Assembly: GCA_028284585.1 (NCBI GenBank)
Contig: JANQRK010000062.1
Location: 1 to 56,474 of the forward strand
Source: Chromatiales bacterium
Lineage (GTDB): Bacteria; Pseudomonadota; Gammaproteobacteria; Chromatiales; Chromatiaceae
Direction: 5' to 3'
DNA: 56,474 nucleotides
Shown here in pieces: positions 46,966 to 54,933 of this stretch (positions are counted from its first letter, which is position 1; each line of letters starts with the position of its first letter). The position numbers and the translations under genes are program-made. The notes under the pieces were generated by a model. It was not told the origin of the DNA. It worked only from the letters and a program-made list of their open reading frames with translations, and made no database searches.

Positions 46966-47022
46966 ATGAGCAACAGCACCAAAGCGGCTTTCTGGCAAGA
47001 GCATTTAACGCGTTGGCGACAA
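46966..47022 (+). pseudogene. Start of an IS66-type accessory gene (relic)
   Basis: GAGGGG before ATG 46966 opens MSNSTKAAFWQEHLTRWRQ, matching the N-terminus of IS66 TnpA-like accessory proteins (S/T-K-x-x-FW-x-x-H-x-x-x-W). The similarity ends abruptly near 47022 and unrelated sequence follows. Too short for certainty. Confidence 0.45.
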
Positions 47023-47069
47023 AGATTTTTGCGGAGGCCTGTCGGCACATCGGGATCGCACCACGCCCG

Positions 47070-47216
47070 CTATTGCATAAACGGCGCGCCACCGACCGCG
47101 CGGCCGACTACCGGCGCTACTACAGCGACGAGCTGGCGCAGCTGGTCGCCGACCACTTCGAGCCGGATATCCGTTTGCTTGGTTATACCTTCGACCCGCC
47201 GGCCACTGGTGGTTGA
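47070..47216 (+). pseudogene. C-terminal fragment of a sulfotransferase
   Basis: The frame reads LHKRRATDRAADYRRYYSDE, then LAQLVADHFEPDIRLLGYTF, matching the very end of Sulfotransfer_2-type proteins, where Y-x-x-YY is followed by L-x-x-x-V and D-I-x-L-x-GY-x-F. The preceding catalytic part (PAPS loop) is absent, replaced by the IS66-like start. Probably all that is left after an insertion and deletion. Confidence 0.5.
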
Positions 47217-47262
47217 GCGCCCCTCGGTGCATCACGAAGTCGTATCGATAAAGTATGAAATC

Positions 47263-47288
47263 ACACTATTCTGTGAATAGTGTACACT
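47263..47288. promoter_or_regulatory. Overlapping palindromes, probable toxin-antitoxin operator
   Basis: ACACTATTC, TGT, GAATAGTGT is a perfect 9-bp inverted repeat with a 3-base centre (47263-47283). AGTGTACACT (47279-47288) is a second, overlapping palindrome. They lie about 45 bp before the antitoxin start in an AT-rich patch. Type II antitoxins of the Xre class repress their own promoter through such sites. Confidence 0.65.
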
Positions 47289-47329
47289 TAAGTATATGCT
47301 AACAGGCCGCCGAATGGGGTGGATGTACC

Positions 47330-47740
47330 ATGAGCAGACAACACAGCCGCATACTTGCGCCGCTGCCGTCGATCTCGGCCGCCGCGGCGCTGCGCACCTT
47401 TTTTGCGATTTCGGACCACTGGGGCCTGAGTACCGAACAGGCGATGACCTTGCTCGGCTTCGACGAGCGCACGCGCAGCACCTTTTTTAAATGGAAGCGA
47501 GACCCCGACAGCGCCCGCCTGGGCAAGGAGAAGCTCGAGCGGTTGTCCTATATCTTCGGTATTTACAAGGCCTTGCAGGTGCTGCTGCCCCGGCCCGAGG
47601 CGGCCGATAGCTGGATCCACCGGGCCAATCAGGGTGCGCCCTTTGGGGGGCGTTCGGCACTCGACCGGATGCTGTCCGGTCAGGTCGCTGACCTCTATGT
47701 GGTCCGCCAGTACCTGGACGCGCAGCGCGGTTGGTCGTGA
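47330..47740 (+). CDS. Antitoxin of the Xre/MbcA/ParS family
   Basis: A 136-residue protein with an N-terminal helical, Xre-like DNA-binding region (about 15-70; LSTEQAMTLLGFDERTRST is the helix-turn-helix) and the C-terminal toxin-binding domain (DUF2384 type) with the hallmark WIHRANQGAPFGGRSALDRM. It neutralises the RES toxin encoded next and represses the operon. It starts after GGGGTGG, and its TGA overlaps the toxin GTG, as is usual for coupled pairs. Confidence 0.92.
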   Translation: MSRQHSRILAPLPSISAAAALRTFFAISDHWGLSTEQAMTLLGFDERTRSTFFKWKRDPDSARLGKEKLERLSYIFGIYKALQVLLPRPEAADSWIHRANQGAPFGGRSALDRMLSGQVADLYVVRQYLDAQRGWS

Positions 47741-48426
47741 CGCCAGCGCTGCGCCGGGTGCGCTGGCGCCCGTCGTGGCGGCTGGTGCCGAGCCGTTTCC
47801 CGCCGGCCGGTCTGTTCGATCGCGTGGCTCGTCCGGAAGACCTCGAGACGGTCATGGCGATCGAGGGCCTGACCAATGACCGGCTGCGCGAGGAAATCGG
47901 CGAGTTGAGCCTGGTGCCCGAAGACGAGCGCATATGCGGCCCCGGGACGACCCCGATCATGGCCGCCTTCACCCATCTAAACGCGACCGGTAGCCGCTTC
48001 ACCGACGGCAGCTACGGCGTCTACTACGCCGCCCGAAGGATCGAAACTGCCGTCGTCGAGACTGTGTTCCGCCGCGAGCGCTTTCTCGCCGCGACCGCCG
48101 AGACGCCGATCGAGATCGACATGCGGGCCTATGCAGCGGACATCGATAGCCGCTTGCACGATATCCGGGGATGCCAGGAGACGCTGGCCGCGGTCTACGA
48201 TCCTGATCCCGACCGCTATGCGGCCGCCCAGGCCCTGGCGCGTGAGCTGCGTGCCGAGGGTTCCAATGGCATCGTCTACGACAGCGTGCGCCACAGCGGT
48301 GGGCAATGTGTCGCGGTGTTCCGGCCACGTGCGCTGCGACCTGCCGTGCAAGGCCTGCATTACTGCTTTGTTTGGGATGGCAAGACGATCGGTGCGGTCT
48401 ACGTCAAACAGGAATTTCGCAGCTGA
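47737..48426 (+). CDS. RES-domain toxin (NAD-consuming)
   Basis: A 229-residue protein starting at GTG 47737, overlapping the antitoxin stop; an in-frame TTG two codons earlier is possible. RES landmarks appear in order: the arginine in WRLVPSRFPP, then GSYGVYYAARRIETAVVET with the Glu, and NGIVYDSVRHSGGQCVAVF with the Ser. Related toxins (MbcT, ParT, Res) degrade NAD+ or ADP-ribosylate a host protein and are inhibited by the partner antitoxin. All three signature residues are present, so it should be active. Confidence 0.92.
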   Translation: MTPALRRVRWRPSWRLVPSRFPPAGLFDRVARPEDLETVMAIEGLTNDRLREEIGELSLVPEDERICGPGTTPIMAAFTHLNATGSRFTDGSYGVYYAARRIETAVVETVFRRERFLAATAETPIEIDMRAYAADIDSRLHDIRGCQETLAAVYDPDPDRYAAAQALARELRAEGSNGIVYDSVRHSGGQCVAVFRPRALRPAVQGLHYCFVWDGKTIGAVYVKQEFRS

Positions 48427-48434
48427 TACCCCGC

Positions 48435-48462
48435 TAACCCGCATGCCGCACCATGCAGGTTA
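48435..48462. terminator. Hairpin between convergent genes
   Basis: TAACC-c-GCATG, loop CCGCAC, CATGC-a-GGTTA: ten paired bases with one internal mismatch. It overlaps the stop of the acetyltransferase gene and follows the RES gene by 8 bp, a position where a two-way terminator is expected. There is no T-run on either side. Confidence 0.4.
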
Positions 48463-48936
48463 ATCTGCGTCTTCACTCCTCTCGACGGCGATGTCGAAAT
48501 GCAGGACGTCCTCACGTCGCCCTAACTTGGAATGCAGGGCGATCGCCGCCTCGTCCTCTGGGCCGGTGTCGGCCTGCACGAATATGACGTAGGCGCCGCG
48601 CTGCGCGGCGACTGTCTTCAGCCGTTCGATGAGGGCTGTGGCAACCCCTTTGCGCCGATGCTGCGATAAAACGGTGAGGTCGTAGATGTAGATCTCGCTG
48701 CACTGTTGCTCGAATTTCCGCAGCTCATAGGCCACGAGGCCGCCGATCACCTGGCTGCCCTGCAGGGCAGCTGGCGCGATTAACGAGTCCCCGCCGAGCA
48801 ACCGTCGCAAATAATCTTCTTCGGGCTGGTGGTTGAGGTAGGTGTCCGGTTCATCGAAGACTTCGCCGAAGACCTTCAACAACCCGTGGATCAGTGCAAC
48901 ATCATTGGCGGTGAGGAGGCGAATCCTGGTGTTCAC
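48460..48936 (-). CDS. Aminoglycoside 3-N-acetyltransferase of the AAC(3)-I type (GNAT)
   Basis: A 158-residue GNAT-fold enzyme strongly resembling AAC(3)-I gentamicin acetyltransferases across its length: LFG/VFGEVF near the start, a YLNHQPEEDYLRRLL segment, KFEQQCSEIYIYDLTV, the acetyl-CoA loop HRRKGVATALI, GAYVIFVQAD and the C-terminal LHFDI. In resistance alleles the acidic residues of these segments hold the drug. The start is a GTG at 48936 with GGA about 9 bases upstream. There is no integron attC site or transposase around it, so it appears to be a chromosomal homologue. Whether it confers resistance is not known. Confidence 0.88.
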   Translation of the reverse strand: MNTRIRLLTANDVALIHGLLKVFGEVFDEPDTYLNHQPEEDYLRRLLGGDSLIAPAALQGSQVIGGLVAYELRKFEQQCSEIYIYDLTVLSQHRRKGVATALIERLKTVAAQRGAYVIFVQADTGPEDEAAIALHSKLGRREDVLHFDIAVERSEDAD

Positions 48937-49016
48937 TGCTTGCTATCCGAGGCGTGGCCTGTTGAATACCCTGGAGCAGGATAACCCGGGGGCCGAACAA
49001 CGCAGGCGGAGGCTCG

Positions 49017-49469
49017 TCAGGGCGTCGTGAGGCGCTTGTTAAGTAGGCGCCGGTCGGTGCTCTCAAAACCTGCTTGCTCGTAGAGCTGCGCGCCGGCGGC
49101 GTTGTCGGTGCCTACCTCGAGGTGCAGCGCTAGGACTCCACGGCGCCGGCACTCCGCTTCGGCCGCGGCCAAGGCCCGTTTGCCAAGGCCGCGCCTGCGA
49201 TAGGCCTCGACCACATAGAGGTCTTCGACAAAGGCCGCAGCCCCAAAATACTCGAGGCTAAAGGTGAAGGACACGGCGATGTAGCCAACGGCCTGGCTAT
49301 CGTCTTCGATCAGCCAGCACAGGCCCAGGGCATCGTCGGAAAGCAAGCGCTTGAATGCCGCTATGGCCCGAGGCGCGTCGAATGGGTATCGGCTTTCTCG
49401 ATAAAACGCCGCCATCAGGGCAGCCAGGTGATCGATGTCTTCAAGCGAAGCCAGGTGAATGCTGCACAT
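49017..49469 (-). CDS. GNAT-family N-acetyltransferase
   Basis: A 150-residue acetyltransferase with the acetyl-CoA binding motif AYRRRGLGKRALAAAEAEC (R/Q-x-x-G-x-G/A) at about residues 93-111. VEDLYVV lies before it and GAQLYEQAGFE near the C-terminus, both standard GNAT positions. Substrate cannot be predicted. It lies between the AAC(3)-like gene and the MITE-like element, on the same strand as both neighbours but 80 bp from the nearest, so probably expressed independently. Confidence 0.85.
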   Translation of the reverse strand: MCSIHLASLEDIDHLAALMAAFYRESRYPFDAPRAIAAFKRLLSDDALGLCWLIEDDSQAVGYIAVSFTFSLEYFGAAAFVEDLYVVEAYRRRGLGKRALAAAEAECRRRGVLALHLEVGTDNAAGAQLYEQAGFESTDRRLLNKRLTTP

Positions 49470-49493
49470 TGATCAGCCAGTACTCAGCGCGCA

Positions 49494-49761
49494 CTAGTGG
49501 GCCAAGCGGATAATTCTGCAACGCTCAGAGCCACTGTGCGAGCGCGAATCAAGGCGCGTTTCGCAGGCAATGGCCGCGCCCTTGGCAAGAAACGTAACAC
49601 GGAGTCGCGCTCGCACAGTGGCTCCCAAAGGGCCAGGGCACAAGCACCGTGGGCTGTGTTGCCGTCCTTGGAAAGGGCCTGCCATTCCCGGCGGACTGCG
49701 CCTTGCCCACAATGCTTGTGCCGTGGCTGAGCGTTACAGAATTATCCGCTTGGACCACTAG
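49494..49761. mobile_element. 268-bp MITE-like element with nested inverted repeats
   Basis: Terminal inverted repeats of 35 bp match at 33 positions (49494-49528 and 49727-49761, outer end CTAGTGG...CCACTAG, sharing CCAAGCGGATAATTCTG). Inside are two further palindromes: a perfect 20-bp pair (49528-49547 with 49605-49624, beginning GAGCCACTGTGCG) and an 18-bp pair with two mismatches (49637-49654 with 49705-49722, beginning GGCACAAGCA). No coding capacity is evident. The right terminus contains the ilvD stop codon. Nothing encodes a transposase here; mobilisation in trans is presumed. Confidence 0.8.
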
Positions 49762-51668
49762 CTCCGACCGTCGAGTTGCGCTAGATCGCGTACCGCCCCG
49801 AGCGCCGCCGACGTAGTCAACGCCGCATACGCTCGCAGGGCCTGTGAGACTTGGCGTTGCCGATCGACTGGTTTCCAAGCCTGCTCGCCACGCGCCTCCA
49901 TCGCAGCACGACGGGCTTCCAGGATGCCATCGTCGAGCACGACCCGGATCGAGCGGTTCGGGATATCGATCTCGATGATGTCACCCTCCTCGACCAGGCC
50001 GATGGTGCCGCTCTCGGCCGCCTCCGGCGAGCAATGGCCGATCGACAGCCCCGAGGTGCCGCCCGAGAAACGACCGTCGGTAACCAGCGCACAGGCCTTT
50101 CCCAAGCCCTTGGATTTCAGGTAGCTGGTCGGATACAGCATTTCCTGCATACCCGGGCCGCCTTTCGGACCCTCATAACGAATCAGCAGGACGTCGCCCG
50201 GTTCGATCCGATCACCCAGGATCGCCTCGACCGCCGCCTCCTGGCTTTCGAAGATGCGCGCCGGCCCCACGAAGCCGCGCAGAGTCGAGGTCGGCACACT
50301 GGTGGTGTAGCGCAGCTGTTCAGCGTCGAACATGCTCATGTCCACGCCGGCAGTCTTCACGATGCAACCGTCTTCGGCGATATTGCCATACAGCACCGCC
50401 AGCCCGCCGTCTGTCGAGTAGGCGTGCTCGATGTCGCGGATGCAGCCATTGCTGCGATCCAGATCCAGGTCGGGCCATTGGCTATCCTGGCTGAACGCAA
50501 CCTGAGTCGGGATACCACCGGGCCCAGCTAGGTACCGCACCTGCGCCTGGTCCTCCGCACCACGGATGACGTCCCAGGCATCGATCGCCGCCCCCATGCT
50601 GGGACTATGTACCGTGTGACAGGCCCGGTGAATCAGACCACCGCGATCCAGCTCGGCGAGGATACCGATCACCCCGCCGGCTCGGTGCACATCTTCCATA
50701 TGGTATTGCTGCGTGGCCGGAGCAACCTTGCACAGATTGGGTATCTTGCGGCTCATGCGATCGATATCGGCCATCTTGAAATCGACGCCTGCCTCGTGGG
50801 CAGCAGCTAGCAGGTGCAGCACCGTATTGGTTGACCCACCCATCGCGATGTCCAGCGCGATGGCATTCTCGAAGGCCTCAAAGGTGGCGATACCGCGCGG
50901 CAGAATGGTCGAATCATCCTGTTCATAGTGGCGCTTGGCCAATGCCACTACGAGCTGCCCAGCCTCGAGAAACAGACTCTTACGTTCGGCGTGGGTCGCC
51001 AACAAGGAGCCGTTGCCGGGTAGCGACAGCCCCAGGGCCTCGGTGAGACAATTCATTGAGTTGGCGGTGAACATCCCGGAGCAAGAGCCACAGGTCGGAC
51101 AGGCCGAGCGCTCGATCGTCGCCACGTCGGCATCGCTTTCGCTCGGATCTGCAGCCGAGACCATGGCATCGACCAAATCGAGTTTGACATCACCCTTGTT
51201 CGCCAAGCTGACCTTACCGGCCTCCATCGGCCCACCGGAGACGAATACGGCCGGTATGTTCAGACGCAGCGCAGCATTCAGCATGCCCGGGGTGATCTTG
51301 TCACAGTTCGAGATGCAGACCAGGGCGTCGGCACAGTGCGCGTTGACCATGTATTCGACACTGTCGGCGATCAGCTCACGCGATGGTAAGGAATACAGCA
51401 TGCCGCCGTGACCCATCGCGATCCCGTCATCGACCGCGATCGTGTTGAACTCCTTGGCCACCCCGCCGACCCGCTCGATCTCGCGCGCAACCAGCTGACC
51501 GAGATCCTGCAGATGCACATGGCCGGGCACGAACTGGGTGAAAGAGTTGGCTACCGCGACAATCGGTTTGTCGAAATCGCCGTCGCGCATGCCGGTGGCG
51601 CGCCACAGGGCACGCGCACCTGCCATGTTACGGCCGTGCGTGGTAGTGCGTGAACGGTACTGGGGCAT
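49758..51668 (-). CDS. ilvD: Dihydroxy-acid dehydratase
   Basis: A 636-residue Fe-S dehydratase converting 2,3-dihydroxy-isovalerate and its methyl homologue to the 2-keto acids of valine and isoleucine synthesis. [20 protein letters not shown] is the E. coli-like N-terminus. Cluster ligands lie in [12 protein letters not shown] and [19 protein letters not shown], and the C-terminal domain has [23 protein letters not shown]. The usual end is [20 protein letters not shown]; here LDGRS follows and then a TAG lying in the MITE-like element's terminal repeat. The element may therefore have set the present C-terminus. It stands alone, with no ilv neighbours. Confidence 0.96.
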   Translation of the reverse strand: MPQYRSRTTTHGRNMAGARALWRATGMRDGDFDKPIVAVANSFTQFVPGHVHLQDLGQLVAREIERVGGVAKEFNTIAVDDGIAMGHGGMLYSLPSRELIADSVEYMVNAHCADALVCISNCDKITPGMLNAALRLNIPAVFVSGGPMEAGKVSLANKGDVKLDLVDAMVSAADPSESDADVATIERSACPTCGSCSGMFTANSMNCLTEALGLSLPGNGSLLATHAERKSLFLEAGQLVVALAKRHYEQDDSTILPRGIATFEAFENAIALDIAMGGSTNTVLHLLAAAHEAGVDFKMADIDRMSRKIPNLCKVAPATQQYHMEDVHRAGGVIGILAELDRGGLIHRACHTVHSPSMGAAIDAWDVIRGAEDQAQVRYLAGPGGIPTQVAFSQDSQWPDLDLDRSNGCIRDIEHAYSTDGGLAVLYGNIAEDGCIVKTAGVDMSMFDAEQLRYTTSVPTSTLRGFVGPARIFESQEAAVEAILGDRIEPGDVLLIRYEGPKGGPGMQEMLYPTSYLKSKGLGKACALVTDGRFSGGTSGLSIGHCSPEAAESGTIGLVEEGDIIEIDIPNRSIRVVLDDGILEARRAAMEARGEQAWKPVDRQRQVSQALRAYAALTTSAALGAVRDLAQLDGRS

Positions 51669-51902
51669 CAGGGCCTCCGCGATCTGGTCGCCAATATCGT
51701 CACATTATGGCGAGATAGCGCACGCGAAGAAAGCAGCTAAAAATGGGGGCACAGGTCGGGCGGGCAGACACCGAGGGAAGGACAGGCCCCGCGATCACAG
51801 CCCATCGGGGACGTTGGCAGCAATGGATCGATTCAAACCTAGCCAGGCGAAAGGATCGGTACAACCTTGGTCGCAATCCAGGCGTGGGCTAGGCCAAACT
51901 GT

Positions 51903-52682
51903 TTAGCGCAAACACTCACCAATAGATCCGGACGCGCAGCGGCGCCCATCGACCCAGATGGCATTGTTGAGCCGGGCGGCCATGAACTCCGCGTTACTCA
52001 TGTTGGCACCGCGCAAGTCCGCCGTTGCCAATTCAGCATCCATGAAGGTCGCGTTGACCAAGGTTGCCTTGACCAGCAGGGCACCGCCGAGCTGGGCATT
52101 GTTGAAGTCTGCATTGGTCAGGTCGGCGCCACTCAAATCGGCCGTAGCCATTTGCGCATCGGTAAACATCGCGTTGACCAAGTTCGTGTCGACCAAAGAA
52201 GCACCACCAAGCTGGGCACTGCTGAAGTCTGCATTAGTCAGGTCGGCGTCGCTTAAATCGGCCCGATCAAGCTGCGCATTGTTGAAGGTGGCGTTTCCGA
52301 GTCGGGCCCCGGTCAGCAACGCACCACGTAGGTCGGCATCATCGAAGCGCGCCCCGGCCAGGTTCGCATCGGCCCAGTCAGCCCCGCGCAGGTCACGACC
52401 AGTGCAATCCATGCCAGGCCCCGGATCATCCAAGCTGCAGGGTTTGGGCCGGGTGACGGTTCCGCTCTGGTGGCCGATCCGCAGGGTCTGCTGATTACCG
52501 AATTTGTCATTATTGATAATCAGTACCTGTTCATGACCGATCGCACCGGGAGGCGACGTCTGCTCTATGGAGTCGACATCAGCCCGGTATTCCGTGGAAC
52601 CGGCAGATACCGCGAGGTTAGCAAACGACAGTGCAATAGCCGCCACACCGCTGAGAGTTTTAGACGCGCTGCTGGTAGTCAT
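51903..52682 (-). CDS. Exported pentapeptide-repeat protein
   Basis: A 259-residue protein with a signal peptide (about 1-27, VAAIALSFANLAVSAG). After a 70-residue non-repetitive region containing LIINNDKFGNQQTLRIGHQS, about 30 consecutive pentapeptides of A(D/N)Lxx type run from about residue 90 to 240 (RDLRGADWADANLAGARF and so on), forming a right-handed beta-helix. A 20-residue motif with the consensus ADLSxADLTNADFxxAQLGG recurs. Function unknown. It is the last gene of a three-gene set of exported proteins on the minus strand, 69 bp after the repeat protein gene. Confidence 0.88.
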   Translation of the reverse strand: MTTSSASKTLSGVAAIALSFANLAVSAGSTEYRADVDSIEQTSPPGAIGHEQVLIINNDKFGNQQTLRIGHQSGTVTRPKPCSLDDPGPGMDCTGRDLRGADWADANLAGARFDDADLRGALLTGARLGNATFNNAQLDRADLSDADLTNADFSSAQLGGASLVDTNLVNAMFTDAQMATADLSGADLTNADFNNAQLGGALLVKATLVNATFMDAELATADLRGANMSNAEFMAARLNNAIWVDGRRCASGSIGECLR

Positions 52683-52706
52683 AATTCACCCCAAGGCAAC
52701 TGCAGC

Positions 52707-52722
52707 ACGGCCCCGGGGCCGT
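52707..52722. repeat. Perfect 16-bp GC palindrome between two exported-protein genes
   Basis: ACGGCCCC followed directly by GGGGCCGT, with a related CCCCGGG block close by. It lies in the 69-bp gap between the repeat-protein gene and the pentapeptide gene. It could form a strong mRNA structure that limits read-through from the first to the second gene. No T-run follows on the minus strand. Confidence 0.5.
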
Positions 52723-52751
52723 CTTCGACCCCGGGACCGCTAACCCGTCTC

Positions 52752-53270
52752 TTAGTCGACGGTACCGATGTTCATCTTCTGCTTGTTCAGCAGACCAGAC
52801 TGTTGCTGCGATACCGAGTTGACCTGGGTGTTGGTCTTGACCGTACCCGAGATGTTCGAGTTCTTGACCGACCCAATATTGGCTTCCTGCTTATTCAGCA
52901 GACCGGACTGGCGCTGCGACAGAGAGTTGACACGGGTCTTGGACTCCACGGTCCCCGAGATGTTGGAGCCCTTGACAGTACCCACGTTGGCCTCTTGCTT
53001 GTTCAGCAGACCAGACTGCTGCTGGCGAATATTGTTGACTTGCGTTTGGGTCTTGACGGTGCCCGAGACGTTCGAATCGCTGACCGAGCCAAGATTGGCT
53101 TCCTGCTTGTTCAGCAGGCCAGACTGCCGCTGGGTGGCACGGTTGACCCGGACATCTGACTCTACGGTGCCAGACACGTTCGAATCGGCCAGGACCACCT
53201 GGGTACTACCCAATCCGACCATGGTAACCATGATGGCAGTGGCGACAATGCGCGTTTGCGTGATTTTCAT
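52752..53270 (-). CDS. Exported four-fold repeat protein with curlin-like QxGxxN motifs
   Basis: A 172-residue protein: signal peptide about 1-28 (ATAIMVTMVGLGSTQVVLA) and then only repeats. Four units of 36 residues (the last 35) follow the plan SN(V/I)SGTV, then a variable strand ending VN, then Q(R/Q)QSGLLNK. Units 1 and 3 share VES and QRQ, units 2 and 4 share VKT and QQQ, so an ABAB duplication is visible. Each unit contains QSGLLN, which fits the QxGxxN core of curlin repeats, though curli units are about 22 residues. There are no cysteines. Self-assembly into a fibre or beta-solenoid is my inference. No csg chaperone genes are nearby. Confidence 0.85.
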   Translation of the reverse strand: MKITQTRIVATAIMVTMVGLGSTQVVLADSNVSGTVESDVRVNRATQRQSGLLNKQEANLGSVSDSNVSGTVKTQTQVNNIRQQQSGLLNKQEANVGTVKGSNISGTVESKTRVNSLSQRQSGLLNKQEANIGSVKNSNISGTVKTNTQVNSVSQQQSGLLNKQKMNIGTVD

Positions 53271-53419
53271 TCCTACTATTCCTCGTCTTCGTTGGGGATC
53301 TACAGGCCCTTGGTGTGTCCGAAACTGCGTCCCGAACGAGCCCGACTTGGCTTGCGCGGTGCTTTAACAAGCACCTTGATCATCATCACCGATTATCGAT
53401 AGGTAATCGTCACGATGAT

Positions 53420-54007
53420 TCAGTTGGCCGCACGCAGCTGCACGCGGCGATTCTCGGGTGCAAAGGGATCCGCGGTGTTGATCGGCGAAGCCGAACCACG
53501 CCCTTCGACAACCAGGAGATTGGGGTCAATTCCATGTCTGCTGACCAAATAGTCCTTCACCGCTTTGGCGCGCATGCGCGATAAGTAGTCATTATAAGAA
53601 GGTCGGCCATGGGCATCGGTATGTCCTTCCACCACGACGGTGATCCCCTGGGTTTGTTTGATGCCTTCCGCCACCGCATCGAGTTGCGGGCGATTCTTAG
53701 GGAGGATGTCGGCAGAACCGAAGGCAAATTCAACCGGAAGTCCCACCACGGTGTTAGACGACTGGGCAACCGAATCTACATCCACACTGACCTTCGGCTT
53801 GCTGGCCTCCGCAGCAGAATCCAGACTTATGCCACGCATCTTCATTTTCGGTTTATGCATGGTTTTTCCGCCGCTGAGAATATCCGCCACCTCGTTGGCT
53901 TGAGGGACCTCACCGGCGCCGTACATGCGCACACCTTCCGCACCAGCCTGTTGGGCAACCGTGACCAGGGCAGCCACGACGCAGAGCGCATACTGTTTTA
54001 TTTTCAT
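53420..54007 (-). CDS. OmpA-family peptidoglycan-binding outer-membrane protein
   Basis: A 195-residue protein: signal peptide (MKIKQYALCVVAALVTVAQQ, cleavage after AGA), a 65-residue Lys/Met-rich linker (KTMHKPKMKMRG) and a C-terminal OmpA domain from about residue 85. The OmpA signature is clear: VEFAFGSADILP, then VVEGHTDAHGRPSYNDYLS, then MRAKAVKDYLV and GRGSASPI with ENRRVQL. Such domains bind diaminopimelate in peptidoglycan. No lipobox Cys and no beta-barrel, so it is periplasmic or attached through partners. It is the first gene of the set and may anchor the repeat protein; this is inferred from neighbourhood only. Confidence 0.9.
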   Translation of the reverse strand: MKIKQYALCVVAALVTVAQQAGAEGVRMYGAGEVPQANEVADILSGGKTMHKPKMKMRGISLDSAAEASKPKVSVDVDSVAQSSNTVVGLPVEFAFGSADILPKNRPQLDAVAEGIKQTQGITVVVEGHTDAHGRPSYNDYLSRMRAKAVKDYLVSRHGIDPNLLVVEGRGSASPINTADPFAPENRRVQLRAAN

Positions 54008-54342
54008 TGTCTAACTCCCGTACACTCGCCGCGCAGAATTTCGCAGCACATCTGCCAACCTTGCATTCTAGCCCACGCATCGCGAAATGGGGGCAGGGTC
54101 GGCATGATATGCCCCAAGCTCTTGCTTATCTTGTCACATCCGTTGCGGAAGTAGATTACTCACTCCCGCGTTTTGCAGATTTCAGACCGAGCCTCCTAGG
54201 GCCCGAGCAGCCCCGCACCGGTCGGACACCGATTATAAAGTCGGCCTCATTACTCAGGGATGACTCCAGTAATGTCCCCCTTGGGGGGAGCCTCTACTGT
54301 GGGTTAGTATTAATTCATACGTCCGTCTTAGTGGCTAAAGGG
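54008..54342. other. 335-bp divergent promoter region
   Basis: Lies between the OmpA-like gene (minus) and the TetR gene (plus). The frame of the TetR gene is open through it but gives no recognisable protein. An AT-rich patch (TTAGTATTAATTCATAC at 54304-54320) just before the regulator start is the likeliest promoter/operator position. No clear repeat pair found. Confidence 0.35.
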
Positions 54343-54933
54343 ATGCCGAAGAAGAGCGAGCGCACGCGCCAAAGGATCGTCGAGGCGGCAAACCGCCTGT
54401 TCTATCACAAGGGCTACAATCAGACCTCGTTCAGCGACGTCGTGACCGCCGCCGACGTACCGCGAGGTAACATCTACTACTACTTCAAGACCAAGGACGA
54501 GATCCTCGAAGCCGCCATAGGCTACCGTATCGGCCGTATCAGACACATGCTTGAGGGCTGGAATGGTAATTACCGAACGCCAATCGAGCGCTTGCATCGC
54601 TTCATCGATATTTTAAGTGATAGCGCCGAGGCCATTATGCGCTACGGCTGCCCAATGGGGACGCTGAATACCGAACTCGGCAAAAGCCAGGCCAAACTCC
54701 AGGAACAAGCCGAGAATCTCTTCAAGGTCTTCGAAAGCTGGCTAAGCGATCAGTTCGCCGAACTCGGCTACGCCGGCCGCGCCCACGAACTGGCGTTGCG
54801 TTTGATGTCGCAGGGCCAGGGCATCAGCGTGCTGGCCCATGTACACAATGATCCGGGCTTTCTAAGGCGCGAGAAGCAGCGCCTGGGCGAGTGGCTGAAC
54901 CAGCTCGCCGATGGCAACGACGACTGCGCCTGA
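54343..54933 (+). CDS. TetR/AcrR-family transcriptional regulator
   Basis: A 196-residue repressor-type protein. The N-terminal helix-turn-helix covers about 8-55 (RIVEAANRLFYHKGYNQTSF, then VPRGNIYYYFKTKDEIL), typical of TetR. The C-terminal ligand domain has YGCPMGTLNTELGK, often seen in the subgroup that answers to small electrophiles or aromatic compounds. The ATG at 54343 begins MPKKSERTR; a GTG four codons earlier is possible. It is divergent from the three exported-protein genes and so could control them, and lies upstream of argE in the same direction. Confidence 0.9.
   Translation: MPKKSERTRQRIVEAANRLFYHKGYNQTSFSDVVTAADVPRGNIYYYFKTKDEILEAAIGYRIGRIRHMLEGWNGNYRTPIERLHRFIDILSDSAEAIMRYGCPMGTLNTELGKSQAKLQEQAENLFKVFESWLSDQFAELGYAGRAHELALRLMSQGQGISVLAHVHNDPGFLRREKQRLGEWLNQLADGNDDCA

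Noticed and set aside
49497..49878. Short open frames inside and around the MITE-like element.
   Set aside because: They arise from the palindromic arms and appear on both strands with similar Arg/His-rich sequence; no ribosome-binding site.
52752..53270. Regularly spaced DNA repeats that could be mistaken for a CRISPR array.
   Set aside because: Spacing of 108 bp is a multiple of three, the repeats are coding in one open frame with a signal peptide, and there are no unique spacers or cas genes.
53358..53375. Hairpin GGTGCTT-TAAC-AAGCACC after the OmpA-like gene as a terminator.
   Set aside because: The stem is real, but there is no T-run on the minus strand and it lies about 45 bases past the stop; function not supportable.
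54007..54342. N-terminal extension of the TetR protein by 112 codons.
   Set aside because: The extension overlaps the divergent OmpA-like start and shows no domain; the TetR helix-turn-helix begins right after ATG 54343.
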